Assembly (NCBI GenBank): GCA_040500365.1
Contig: CP148031.1
Span: 1,798,001 to 1,862,000 of the forward strand
Source: Dehalobacter alkaniphilus
GTDB taxonomy: Bacteria > Bacillota > Desulfitobacteriia > Desulfitobacteriales > Syntrophobotulaceae
Direction: 5' to 3'
Length of the DNA stretch: 64,000 nt
Below are positions 32,309-41,722 of this stretch, one piece after another. Every line of letters starts with the position of its first letter. Position 1 is the first letter of the stretch. A program made the position numbers and the translations under genes. The notes beneath the pieces were generated by a model that made no database searches, was not told the origin of the DNA, and saw nothing but the letters and a program-made list of their open reading frames with translations.

Positions 32309-33388
32309 ATGAACGTTAAAATTCTCGTAGTGGAGGATTCAAAAACGGATATGATGCTGATCAAAAATATGCTCTACGACTATCATTTGCTTTTTGCTTA
32401 CGATGGGATCGAAGCGATGCAAGTTGTAGAGCGCTGCCCGGAGATTGATATTATGATTTTGGATTTGAATATGCCCAGGATGGGCGGTTTTGAAGTCCTG
32501 CAGGCCTTGAAACAAAATGAAACCTATCAAAATATGACAACGTTGATTTTAACAAACTATGACGAAACAGAAAATGAAATTAGAGGGTTGGAACTTGGCG
32601 CTGTTGATTACATAAGAAAACCACTGAACATGGGGTCGCTAAGGAAACGAATTGAAGTTCATCTAAGCCTGAGGCGAGCGCATCAAAGTATCGCGATGCA
32701 AAATGCTGTTCTTGAAGAAAGGGTTTTACTGAGAACCCGTGAACTGGAAATTACCCGTGATGTCACAATCCATGCGTTAGTCGGTTTATTGGAAGCAAGA
32801 AATATTGAATCCAGCAATCATGTGAAACGAACGCAATGGATGATCAAAATTCTTTGTGAATACCTGAAGACCAAAAATGCCTATGCTGAAATTTTGAATC
32901 ATGACTATATTACCGAGATCTTTCAAACGGCTCCCCTCCATGATATTGGTAAGGTTGGGATCCCGGATAAAATTCTTCTTAAACCGGGGATGCTTGATTT
33001 GGAAGAATTTGAAATTATGAAGAAACATACGTTGTACGGCGTTGAAGCGCTGACGCACGAACTTGACCCGGATCATACTGCCAGCTTTTTAAAAACGGCA
33101 ATTGATATCGTCGGCACGCATCATGAAAGGTATGACGGAACCGGTTACCCCTATGGTCTAATAGCTGAAGAGATTCCTTTATGCGGCCGATTAATGTCGA
33201 TTATTGATGTCTATGATGCCTTGACCAGTGAAAGAGTGTACAAAACCGCAGTGGATCATGAACAAGCCCTGAAAATTATTCAAAATGAACGGGGCCGCCA
33301 ATTTGATCCGAATATAACCGATGCCTTTATGGAAGTTGAAAACGAAATCCGTAAGATCAAATACAAATTTATTCAGACTGTTCGTTAG
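32309..33388 (+). CDS. Response regulator with HD-GYP c-di-GMP phosphodiesterase domain
   Basis: This 359-residue protein has a CheY-like receiver (residues 1-125; phospho-Asp D52 in MILDLNMP, Lys in DYIRKPLN) and a short coiled linker. The HD-GYP domain (~150-350) has HDIGKVGIPDK, with H near 211, a second-site GTHHERYDGTGYP, and IIDVYDALTSERVY. HD-GYP domains hydrolyse c-di-GMP to pGpG and GMP; the motif is complete. The gene sits between a solute-binding lipoprotein and a hybrid kinase with minimal spacing, and that kinase is the likely phosphodonor. GGAGGTAAAGG precedes the ATG. Confidence 0.93.
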   Translation: MNVKILVVEDSKTDMMLIKNMLYDYHLLFAYDGIEAMQVVERCPEIDIMILDLNMPRMGGFEVLQALKQNETYQNMTTLILTNYDETENEIRGLELGAVDYIRKPLNMGSLRKRIEVHLSLRRAHQSIAMQNAVLEERVLLRTRELEITRDVTIHALVGLLEARNIESSNHVKRTQWMIKILCEYLKTKNAYAEILNHDYITEIFQTAPLHDIGKVGIPDKILLKPGMLDLEEFEIMKKHTLYGVEALTHELDPDHTASFLKTAIDIVGTHHERYDGTGYPYGLIAEEIPLCGRLMSIIDVYDALTSERVYKTAVDHEQALKIIQNERGRQFDPNITDAFMEVENEIRKIKYKFIQTVR

Positions 33389-33404
33389 CGGGGGAGGGAT
33401 ACGT

Positions 33405-36335
33405 GTGAAAAGAACACGTGTGATCTTGCTCAGTCTGACCCTGATTTTTATATTTAATCAGACTTGCGCTGCACAAATCAACGAAATAGAGTTTACACCG
33501 GAAGAGAAGAATTTTATTCAACAACATCCGGTTATTTGCGTCGGTGTTGATCCCCAATTTACGCCGTATGAATTTTTGGATACGGATGGTGTATATAAAG
33601 GAATCGCTGCCGATTATCTTCAATTAATCAGTGAAAGAACCGGAATAAAATTTGAAATTTCTCAGGATATTACTTGGTCGGAAGCTTATGAAAAAGCGGT
33701 CGAAAAAAAGCTGGATATACTGCCATGCGTGACCTTGACCAAGGAACGGGAAGAATACTTTTTGTATTCCAATTATTATTACGCTTTTCAAAGAGTCATT
33801 GTTGTTAAAGAAAATAATGAGACTGTGACAGACCTGAGTGACCTATTGAACAAAACTGTCGCAGTCAAGAAAGATGGCTCACATAACAGCTTCCTAAAAG
33901 AATTTCCTTCCATAAACTTAAGTCTATATCTGACTGAAGAATCAGCGCTTGAAGCTGTAGCGGCAGGGAAGGAATCCTATTATGTCGGGAATCTTGCAAC
34001 GGCAAGTTATATTATCAAAACCAACGGTCTGACCAATCTGAAATATATTGAAGTGAATTCAGATCCGAAGCAATATCTCTATATTGCCGTACGTAACGAC
34101 TGGCCGGAGCTCGTCGGAATTATCAATAAGGGTTTGGCCGGAATTACGTCAGAGGAAAAGCTTGGGATCACCAACAAATGGATTGGTTTTGAAAATAAGA
34201 TTGATTATCACAAAATCATCATTTATGCTGCAATGGTCGGGGCCATTATTCTCGGTGTGCTTTTGGTCTCCTGGTTCTGGATTCTTAGATTGAAAAGAGA
34301 AGTTGCTGCACGAATCAAAGCGGAAACCGACTTAAAAGCAGCAAAAGATGAAGCGGAAGCCGCCAATCATATCAAATCAGCTTTTTTAGCACGGATGTCC
34401 CATGAAATCAGAACTCCATTGAATGCTATCATGGGCCTGGCTTATCTGCTGAATCGAACCCCCCTCGATACATCTCAAAGCAACTACCTCAGCAAAATTA
34501 TTCTTTCTGCAAAGGATATGCTGGCGATCATTACCGATATACTCGATTTCTCCAAAATTGAATCCGGCAAAATAGAAGTTGAACGAATCTCGTTTAATCT
34601 TGACAAAATTCTTCAACAAATCATCAATATTTCATCATTAAAAATTGAGGAACAGCATATTACCTTTCTTTTTAAAAAAGATCCGAATCTTCCCGTCTTT
34701 TTTTGGGGCGACCCAACCAAGATTCAACAGATTCTATTGAATGTCATTAATAATGCCATAAAATTTACAGCGAATGGAGAAGTCTCTGTTGATGTCCGCT
34801 TAGTGGACATCAAAAACAAGATTCACCAGATTGAATTCATCATTCGTGACAATGGCCTTGGGATGACGGATGAACAGCGTACGCGATTGTTTGTTCCTTT
34901 TGATCAGGGTGATTCAAGCATTTTGAGGCGTTTTGGCGGTACCGGTCTTGGTATGTCGATCGTCAAAGGTTTTGTAGATCTGTTGGGCGGTGAGATTCAG
35001 GTACAGAGTATAGTCGGCAAGGGCTCAACTTTTACCATTAATTTGCCCTTGGAAGTTGATTCCATTCAGGAGGAGGAATATGAAAGGCAAGCAGTACGGC
35101 TGCCAATGCGCAGAATCAAGGCCCTTGTCCTGGAAAAGAACCCGACAGACCGTTGTCTCTTAAAAGAATACCTGCGTTCATTTAAGATGACAGCAGCATT
35201 CACAGAATCTGGAGCAGAAGCTGAAATCATGCTCAGGAGCGCTTCCGTCTCCGGCAGACCCTTTAATTTATTGATTGTTGGCAATAACGATACTTCAGAT
35301 TCCTCAGGGATAGATTTTGTCCAGCGCTTGAAAACAGTTTTGGGAATAGCATCCAGACCCAAAATTATTTTACTGGTTCCGCTCCTGCGCGAGAACCTAT
35401 TTAAACTGACGGACGAAGCCGGAATTGAGCTTATTATCGCTAAGCCGGTGATTGCCTCTGTTCTGTACAATGCCATTATCGAAATATTTTTTAAGGATAA
35501 AATACCAGAAAAGGACATAGATGGCACCCAGAGAGAGAGGGAGGCGGTATTAATTCCGGACGAGCCGCATCATGTTCTGATTGTCGAAGACAATAAAACG
35601 AACCAAATGATCGCAGAGACAATTCTTTCGCAAGCTGGATTCAAAGTATTCCTCGCCGATAACGGCAAAGAAGGTTATGACATTTTTACCAAACAGCAGC
35701 AGGAGATTGATCTGGTCCTGATGGACCTGCATATGCCGACACTAAATGGTTATGAAGCAACATGTCTGATCCGAGGCTTAGACGCTAACATCCCGATTGT
35801 GGCTATGACCGCAGATGCTGTGACAGGCGTGGAAGAACAGTGCCGAAACCTTGGAATCAATGATTATATCAGTAAACCTTTTGAACCGGAACAATTGATC
35901 AGTACGATTTGGAGATTGATTAATAAAGACTGCAAAAAATCGAATACTCAAAGTACTCCTCAAAAGGCGGATACTGCTCTTAAATCAGTTCGCCAAGAAC
36001 CTGTTTTGGACGAAGCAGAAGGAGTTAAGCGTCTGGGAAACAGGAAAGAAATTTATGATGCAGTCTTAAAAGAATTTTACCAGGAAAATCAGAACAACGC
36101 AGTTTTTATCGCGGCAAAGATCAAAGACAAGCGTTACAGGGAAGCGGCCCCAATTATTCATAAAATCAAAGGAAGTGCAGGGAACATCAGCGCCAAGAGA
36201 TTGCACTCCATTGCCTCAGAACTGCAAAAGGCTTTGACTGAGGAAGATGAGATTGCTGTCATTCCGCTCCACCAAGAACTTCAGGATTCTTTGCACGAGC
36301 TGCTGAAACGCATCGAACGCTCCCTAAAAGATTAG
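33405..36335 (+). CDS. Hybrid sensor histidine kinase (SBP3 sensor - HK - REC - REC - HPt)
   Basis: The 976-residue protein starts at GTG 33405 behind GGGGGAGGG, with a signal/anchor segment (ILLSLTLIFIFN). An extracellular SBP_bac_3 domain (~30-265; GVDPQFTPYEFLD) is followed by a membrane helix (~275-300). The kinase core has H333 in MSHEIRTPLNAIMGL, then DNGLGMTDE and GTGLGMSIVKG. The first receiver is degenerate (LLIVGNND, no phospho-Asp); the second has D774 in LVLMDLHMP; the HPt domain has H919 in IIHKIKGSAG. It is an EvgS/BvgS-like phosphorelay sensor of small amino-acid-like ligands by family knowledge. It is the last gene of a three-gene signalling operon. Confidence 0.93.
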   Translation: MKRTRVILLSLTLIFIFNQTCAAQINEIEFTPEEKNFIQQHPVICVGVDPQFTPYEFLDTDGVYKGIAADYLQLISERTGIKFEISQDITWSEAYEKAVEKKLDILPCVTLTKEREEYFLYSNYYYAFQRVIVVKENNETVTDLSDLLNKTVAVKKDGSHNSFLKEFPSINLSLYLTEESALEAVAAGKESYYVGNLATASYIIKTNGLTNLKYIEVNSDPKQYLYIAVRNDWPELVGIINKGLAGITSEEKLGITNKWIGFENKIDYHKIIIYAAMVGAIILGVLLVSWFWILRLKREVAARIKAETDLKAAKDEAEAANHIKSAFLARMSHEIRTPLNAIMGLAYLLNRTPLDTSQSNYLSKIILSAKDMLAIITDILDFSKIESGKIEVERISFNLDKILQQIINISSLKIEEQHITFLFKKDPNLPVFFWGDPTKIQQILLNVINNAIKFTANGEVSVDVRLVDIKNKIHQIEFIIRDNGLGMTDEQRTRLFVPFDQGDSSILRRFGGTGLGMSIVKGFVDLLGGEIQVQSIVGKGSTFTINLPLEVDSIQEEEYERQAVRLPMRRIKALVLEKNPTDRCLLKEYLRSFKMTAAFTESGAEAEIMLRSASVSGRPFNLLIVGNNDTSDSSGIDFVQRLKTVLGIASRPKIILLVPLLRENLFKLTDEAGIELIIAKPVIASVLYNAIIEIFFKDKIPEKDIDGTQREREAVLIPDEPHHVLIVEDNKTNQMIAETILSQAGFKVFLADNGKEGYDIFTKQQQEIDLVLMDLHMPTLNGYEATCLIRGLDANIPIVAMTADAVTGVEEQCRNLGINDYISKPFEPEQLISTIWRLINKDCKKSNTQSTPQKADTALKSVRQEPVLDEAEGVKRLGNRKEIYDAVLKEFYQENQNNAVFIAAKIKDKRYREAAPIIHKIKGSAGNISAKRLHSIASELQKALTEEDEIAVIPLHQELQDSLHELLKRIERSLKD

Positions 36336-36350
36336 ATTTTATAATGAGTA

Positions 36351-36388
36351 GATAATAAACAGGTGAATGATTTCACCTGTTTATTATC
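36351..36388. terminator. Bidirectional terminator, 17-bp perfect stem
   Basis: GATAATAAACAGGTGAA and its exact reverse complement are separated by TGAT. It lies between the convergent hybrid kinase gene and the NlpC/P60 gene. Confidence 0.85.
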
Positions 36389-36423
36389 TATGCTTCGTTA
36401 CGTTTTATCGTTTGTATTTATTT

Positions 36424-37101
36424 TCAGATCACCCGTTTTGCCCCGATATAGACAGATTTCCAATAGGTTCCGAAACTATATACAGCAACACCCTTGGAGC
36501 TTGAAGCATTGATAAACTGGTTATTGCCGATGTAAATCCCGTCATGATCAACGACACCGTTTCGGGCCATTGAAAAGAAAACGATATCTCCGGGTTGTAA
36601 ATTAACGAAACTAACCGCTTTGCCAACCAGGTACTGATCCCTGGAAATACGCGGCAGGGTAATGCCGTTTTGCGCAAAAACATATTGAACAAATCCGGAA
36701 CAATCAAACCCAGTCGATGGGGAAGTGCCTCCCCATTTGTAGGGGACACCAATATATTTCTGGGCCGTCGCAACAATCGTGCTGGCTTTGACGCCCTGCG
36801 CTTTATTCGTATAGGCGGTGTTTATGGCTGAAGCCGTGATCGGCCCAACAATTCCGTCAGCCGATAAATTCTTGGCTTTCTGAAAAGCGATGACACCGGC
36901 TTGTGTTTTGAGTCCGAAAATTCCATCCACTGTGCCGACACTGTAACCCAGATAGTTGAGTTTGGTTTGTAGTTCGACGACATCCGTCCCCGTCGAGCCT
37001 GTCTTCAGAAGTGTATCGCCGAGGGCAGCAGACGTTACTTGAGCTAAGCCGAGAATCAGGATAGCAGAAAGAAGCAGCGTCACAACGATTTTTTTCGTCA
37101 T
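36424..37101 (-). CDS. Secreted NlpC/P60 peptidoglycan endopeptidase
   Basis: This 225-residue protein has a signal peptide (cleaved after QVTSA), a PG_binding_1 domain (residues ~30-95; VVELQTKLNYLGY, DGIFGLKTQAGV) and an NlpC/P60 domain (~105-225). The catalytic Cys is C134 in GFDCSGFVQYV and the His is H186 in DHDGIYIG. Such enzymes cut gamma-D-Glu-diamino-acid bonds in peptidoglycan. I chose ATG 37101, which has GGAGTGGAGG upstream; the in-frame ATG at 37122 lacks one. Confidence 0.92.
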   Translation of the reverse strand: MTKKIVVTLLLSAILILGLAQVTSAALGDTLLKTGSTGTDVVELQTKLNYLGYSVGTVDGIFGLKTQAGVIAFQKAKNLSADGIVGPITASAINTAYTNKAQGVKASTIVATAQKYIGVPYKWGGTSPSTGFDCSGFVQYVFAQNGITLPRISRDQYLVGKAVSFVNLQPGDIVFFSMARNGVVDHDGIYIGNNQFINASSSKGVAVYSFGTYWKSVYIGAKRVI

Positions 37102-37345
37102 TGAAATCCTCCACTCCGTCAAATTTTTTCATCTAGATTCTGTACCGGTCTCGTTCGCTTCTTACCAGTATTTTAACAATTCATTGGAAAAAAGGCATGT
37201 CCAAAATTCTGGAAATATTTATAACGTGGGAAAAGGATGATAATTTGTCTTCAAGATGATATATTAGGTGTGATCAGTTTTCATTAAACGAGTGTTTTCA
37301 TTAAACGAATGTACATACCTCTAATTTGCCGTTAAGGGGAATAGA

Positions 37346-38299
37346 ATGAGAGAAAAGCAGAATTCCTGGAATATCTATCCTTCGGATCAACTATTTACAG
37401 CCAAATGGGAGCCGGATACACTCCCTGCCAAAGCAATCATCTTGATTATCCACGGGATATCGGAGCATTCCGGCAGATATGCACTGTTTGCAAGGGAGCT
37501 GACGGAGGCAGGGTACATTGTTTATGCCTACGACCAAAGAGGCCATGGCAAAACAGCTGAAAAACAAGGCCTGGAAGGTTTTGCAGGTCAAGACGGCTGG
37601 AACCATATGGTACATGATGTCTACGATTCTGTTGCCCTGATCAAAAAAGAAAATCCCGGACTGCCGTTGTTCATTTTTGGTCATAGTATGGGAAGCTTTA
37701 TTCTTCAGCATTATATGCATCTCTATGGAGATGAGCAGGGAGTACAGGGGGTTATTTTATCCGGACCGGGCGGAGACACGACGTTTATGCTGTATTTTGG
37801 CCGCTTTTTATGTCGGATGATGGCTCTGGTCAAAGGAAAGCTTTACAAAAGCAAATTCATTCATGAGCTGACTTTTAAAAACTTCAATGCCCGATGCGCA
37901 GAAACCAGGACGGAATTTGACTGGCTTACCACCAATCCGCTTGTTGTCGATGAATATATTCAGGATATTCACTGCGGGGGAACCTGTACTTTGAATTTTT
38001 ATCATGATTTTTTTGCCGGAATTTTGCAAGTGCAAAAGAAGTCTAACATCAGGAAGATCCCGAAAGACATCCCGATTCTGATCCTCTCCGGTCAAATGGA
38101 TCCTGTCGGACACTACGGAGAAATTATCACAGCTCTGCGTCTGCGTTACCAACAAGCTGGAATACGTGATGTTACCGTAAAACAATATGAAAACTGCAGA
38201 CATGAACTGCACAATGAAACGGATCGTTCTCAAGTTCTTCAGGATATAATTCAGTGGCTAAGTTCCAAGATTGGCAAGAATAACATAGCGCATAGATAG
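37346..38299 (+). CDS. Alpha/beta hydrolase, monoacylglycerol lipase-like
   Basis: This 317-residue cytosolic hydrolase of the Hydrolase_4/PldB group has IIHGISEHSGRY (oxyanion region, ~35-44), AYDQRGHGKT and the nucleophile elbow FGHSMGSF with S114. The acid lies in ILSGQMDPVG and the His in ENCRHELHNE. It has a cap region typical of monoacylglycerol lipases and lysophospholipases. TAAGGGGAATAG precedes the ATG. Upstream (about 37276-37309) there are two tandem copies of TTTTCATTAAACGAGTG-like sequence. Downstream a GATA microsatellite covers the stop codon. Confidence 0.9.
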   Translation: MREKQNSWNIYPSDQLFTAKWEPDTLPAKAIILIIHGISEHSGRYALFARELTEAGYIVYAYDQRGHGKTAEKQGLEGFAGQDGWNHMVHDVYDSVALIKKENPGLPLFIFGHSMGSFILQHYMHLYGDEQGVQGVILSGPGGDTTFMLYFGRFLCRMMALVKGKLYKSKFIHELTFKNFNARCAETRTEFDWLTTNPLVVDEYIQDIHCGGTCTLNFYHDFFAGILQVQKKSNIRKIPKDIPILILSGQMDPVGHYGEIITALRLRYQQAGIRDVTVKQYENCRHELHNETDRSQVLQDIIQWLSSKIGKNNIAHR

Positions 38300-38347
38300 A
38301 TAGATAGGTAGACCGATAGCATAGACATAGAAATTTAGGAGGGAAAG

Positions 38348-40321
38348 ATGATGAAAAGAATCCAATTTGCTTTGGTTGCTTTCCTGATTGGCACAATGTT
38401 TGTTTTGCCTATGAATTCTCCTATTGCCTCGGCCGAAACTCAGAAGAGTATGACGATTTTGTTTACACATGACATGCATGATCATCTCCTGCCGGTCAAG
38501 GATGAACAAAACGGTGTGATAAACCAGTCAGGCGGATTTGCCAGACTCCAGAGCGCCATTGCTGCAGAGAAAGAGAATGACCCGGATGCATTGCTCCTCG
38601 ATGCCGGAGATTATTCCATGGGAACGCCATTTCAGACGATTTTTCGGACAGACTCCCCGGAGCTAAGCGTTATGGGGCAGATGGGGTATGATGTTGTAAC
38701 CCTGGGCAATCACGAATATGACTACAGGGCTTCCGGACTGGCCGACAGCCTTCAGGCAGCTGTTGCTGCGCGGAAAAACGGGGAGATTTTGCCCCGGATC
38801 GTTCAGGCTAATATTGCCTTTCCGGCCAAGGAGGACGGCAGCTTAACGCCTTCGCTGGCAGCTCTGCAACAGGCTTATCAGGATTATGGGATCACCGAAT
38901 ACACCATCGTTGAAAAGAATGGGGTAAAGATCGGTATTTTTGGCCTGATTGGAAACGATGCGGCATCCAACGCACCGAAAGCCGAAGTGGAATTCACGGA
39001 TCAAGTCGCGAACGCCGAACGGATCGTTTCGATCCTGAAAGACCAGGAAAAAGTTGATTTAATTGTCTGCTTATCTCATTCCGGGACCTGGGAAAAGGCA
39101 TCCGAATCTGAAGACCGGATCCTGGCAAAAAAAGTTCCGGATATTGACGTGATTATCAGTGGACATACCCACACTAAACTTGAAGAACCGATCATTGAAG
39201 GCAAGACGCTCATTTGTTCCGCCGGAGACAGCTGCAAGTACCTCGGTGTTCTGCAAATTTCTCAAAAATCCGATTCTTCAGAATGGGGACTTGTCGCTTA
39301 CCGTCTGCCGGCAATCGATGAAAGACTGCCTGAGGATCCGCGGATTGCCGGTATTGTAAGTCAGTTCAAACAACAGGTTCAGGACAAATTCTTTGCTCCG
39401 TTTCAGTTAAATTATGATCAAGTATTGGCAGAATCCCCCTATAACTTCCGGAAGGTCAACGACATATTGAATACGCATCAGGAAGATCCATTGGCCAACC
39501 TGATTTCTGATGCCTACGTTTATGCTGTGAAAAAGGCGGAAGGTTCCGGCTATGTTCCGGTGGATGTCGCAGTTGTACCTGCCGGGACGATCAGAGGTAC
39601 CTTTTTTAAAGGGACGATCACAACAGCCGACGCCTTTAGCGTAAGCTCCCTCGGGATCGGTCCGGATAATATTCCGGGGTATCCGCTGGTTTCTGTCTAT
39701 TTAACCGGCCAAGAATTAAAGACTTTGTGCGAAGTAGATGCCTCGATCTCGCCGATGATGGCTGAAGCCCAATTGTTCATGTCAGGCATTGATTTCACGT
39801 ATAATCCGAACCGGATGATATTCAATAAGGTCACTGACGCCGTGTTGCAGAAGCCGGACGGCTCTATTGAAAAGATTGACGATACCAAATTATACAGGGT
39901 GGTTGCCGGTTTGTATTCTGCTCAGATGCTTTCGATCGTCGGCGATAAATCTTACGGTCTATTATCGATTGTGCCAAAAACAGAAGATGGTATGCCGGTT
40001 ACAGATTTTGAAGCCCAGATCGTCAAAGACACAGCCGGAAATAATGCCGAAGTCAAAGAATGGCAGGCCCTCGCCTTATATCTTCAGTCCTTTGCTAAAG
40101 TCGGCGGAGTTCCAACGATCTCTGATGATTACGGCATGGTACTTGGAAGAAAAGTGGTAGATAACAGCCATCATCCAATATCCCTGCTCGCCAATCCGAA
40201 CAAAATAACCCTGACGGTCTATTCTGTTGTTCTTGTTGTTATAGCGCTGATTATTTTTGCGATTTACAGGATTGTCACCCGCCGCAGACGCTTGGCCCGA
40301 ATCAATCAGAGATCTGTCTAA
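38348..40321 (+). CDS. Cell-surface 5'-nucleotidase / metallophosphatase (UshA/CpdB-like)
   Basis: This 657-residue protein has a signal peptide (ALVAFLIGTMFVLPMN, cleavage after ASA), a metallophosphatase domain with all ligand motifs (HDMHDH, DAGDYSMG, LGNHEYD, LSHSG, SGHTHTK; residues ~35-340), and a 5'-nucleotidase C-terminal domain (~375-600; PAGTIRGTFF). A final membrane anchor (VYSVVLVVIALIIFAIY) precedes a basic tail. It would hydrolyse nucleotides or related phosphoesters outside the cell, anchored to the membrane. Start ATG 38348 or 38351, with TAGGAGGG upstream. A terminator follows at 40357. Confidence 0.92.
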   Translation: MMKRIQFALVAFLIGTMFVLPMNSPIASAETQKSMTILFTHDMHDHLLPVKDEQNGVINQSGGFARLQSAIAAEKENDPDALLLDAGDYSMGTPFQTIFRTDSPELSVMGQMGYDVVTLGNHEYDYRASGLADSLQAAVAARKNGEILPRIVQANIAFPAKEDGSLTPSLAALQQAYQDYGITEYTIVEKNGVKIGIFGLIGNDAASNAPKAEVEFTDQVANAERIVSILKDQEKVDLIVCLSHSGTWEKASESEDRILAKKVPDIDVIISGHTHTKLEEPIIEGKTLICSAGDSCKYLGVLQISQKSDSSEWGLVAYRLPAIDERLPEDPRIAGIVSQFKQQVQDKFFAPFQLNYDQVLAESPYNFRKVNDILNTHQEDPLANLISDAYVYAVKKAEGSGYVPVDVAVVPAGTIRGTFFKGTITTADAFSVSSLGIGPDNIPGYPLVSVYLTGQELKTLCEVDASISPMMAEAQLFMSGIDFTYNPNRMIFNKVTDAVLQKPDGSIEKIDDTKLYRVVAGLYSAQMLSIVGDKSYGLLSIVPKTEDGMPVTDFEAQIVKDTAGNNAEVKEWQALALYLQSFAKVGGVPTISDDYGMVLGRKVVDNSHHPISLLANPNKITLTVYSVVLVVIALIIFAIYRIVTRRRRLARINQRSV

Positions 40322-40356
40322 ATGCAGTTTTTCTGGTTGAAAACATGCAGGATCTT

Positions 40357-40385
40357 AGCCAGAAAGATTTCTGGCTTTTTATTTT
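40357..40385 (+). terminator. Terminator after the 5'-nucleotidase gene
   Basis: AGCCAGAAA (40357-40365) pairs with TTTCTGGCT (40368-40376) and is followed by TTTTTATTTTT. Confidence 0.8.
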
Positions 40386-40567
40386 TTATAGAGCGAAAAA
40401 GTAAGTTGCAATCGTAAGCAGGAATTTGCCGGGGTCCCCAAGAACTAACATAACAGCATACTTGGGAAATAGTATTGGCAGCAAACATTCTGCTTGCTGT
40501 GATGTTTACATGGCTGGTAAGCGACGATCGATTGATGTTTTGGTGTCATCAGGGTGAGGTGTAAAAA

Positions 40568-41722
40568 ATGGCGAGTACCATCCGTTTTGTGCATTGTGCC
40601 GGATTTCAATTTGACAGCCGTTCTTGGGAAGGACCGGCTTGCTGGACAGCAATGCGTAATCAGGACTTATGGCATACCTTCGAAGCCGTCTTGACGCTTT
40701 GTCAAAAAGAAAAAGTGGATTTTCTGTATGTGACAGGGGATTTATTCGACCAAGAGAATGCGCGTAAAGAAACGGTCGAACGTGTCTACAGATCGTTCTC
40801 CGGCTTGAAGGACACCCGTGTCTTTATCACTCCTGGGGATCAGGATCCTTTGGTCATCTCTTCGGCCTACCGTTTTGCTGAATGGCCCGGTAATGTTCAT
40901 ATCTTTGCGGGGGGCGTCAGCCATATTGAAATTCCGGCCAAAGGGACTGTCATCTATGGCTCGGGATGGACGAATTACCGTCAGGAGCTGATTGATCTGG
41001 GGATGATTCAGCCTGCCTTACACAACGCACCTATTCAGATGATGCTGCTCCATGCAGAGATAGCGTCCCCACAAAATACGGATAGGTTTATTCCTCTGGA
41101 GCCAGAGGCGATTACAGCAAGTGGTTTAACCTATCTGGCGTTAGGGCATCAGCAGAAATTCAGTGGGCTGCATCAGATCGGTGATACTTTCTGGGCAGAT
41201 TGCGGATCCCCTGAAGCCAGGAGTTTTCAGGACAGCGGGCCGCATGGCGTGCTTTTTGGAGAAACAGACGGGAAATTGACACAGGTTGATTTTGTGGAAC
41301 TTGGCAGACGGAACTACATTGAAAAGTTCTGGCCGCAGGCGGCTGAACCCAAAGAGATTGCTAGCGGGCTTTTGGCGGATACAACGAAAGAAGAACGGCA
41401 AAGAGATTTGTTCCGGATTGTTCTGTCTGGGCCATATCCGGATCCGGAAAGTACAGTCCAGACTTTGCATCAGCTTCTCTCCGAAGACTTCAGCTACTTT
41501 GAGGTTTGCCATACATCCCAGTCTGGTCCGGCTCTTTGCGCCGATGGCAATGTTATAAGACGCCAAACCAACGGCTTCCCGGATTTAAGCGAAGTATTCA
41601 GGAGAGATATCCAAAAACGCCTTTCTTCAGAAAACCGGCCTGAAGAACAGCGGCGTTGGGAATTGGTTCAGAAAATTGGATTGGCTGCAATCAGTCAGGG
41701 ACGGGAAGATTATGAGGATTGA
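40568..41722 (+). CDS. SbcD/YhaO-like metallophosphoesterase with degenerate active site
   Basis: This 384-residue protein has the layout of SbcD/Mre11-type nucleases. The metal ligands are partly lost. Motif I (normally DxHxG) reads VHCAGFQFD. Motif II GDLFD is intact. Motif III (normally GNHD) reads GDQD. The His of motif IV is kept (LLHAEI). Motif V (normally GHxH) reads LGHQQK. Nuclease activity is therefore doubtful. TGAGGTG precedes the ATG. The gene overlaps the SbcC-like gene by 11 nt, the normal arrangement of sbcD-sbcC, so the pair is probably co-translated and forms a complex. Confidence 0.85.
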   Translation: MASTIRFVHCAGFQFDSRSWEGPACWTAMRNQDLWHTFEAVLTLCQKEKVDFLYVTGDLFDQENARKETVERVYRSFSGLKDTRVFITPGDQDPLVISSAYRFAEWPGNVHIFAGGVSHIEIPAKGTVIYGSGWTNYRQELIDLGMIQPALHNAPIQMMLLHAEIASPQNTDRFIPLEPEAITASGLTYLALGHQQKFSGLHQIGDTFWADCGSPEARSFQDSGPHGVLFGETDGKLTQVDFVELGRRNYIEKFWPQAAEPKEIASGLLADTTKEERQRDLFRIVLSGPYPDPESTVQTLHQLLSEDFSYFEVCHTSQSGPALCADGNVIRRQTNGFPDLSEVFRRDIQKRLSSENRPEEQRRWELVQKIGLAAISQGREDYED

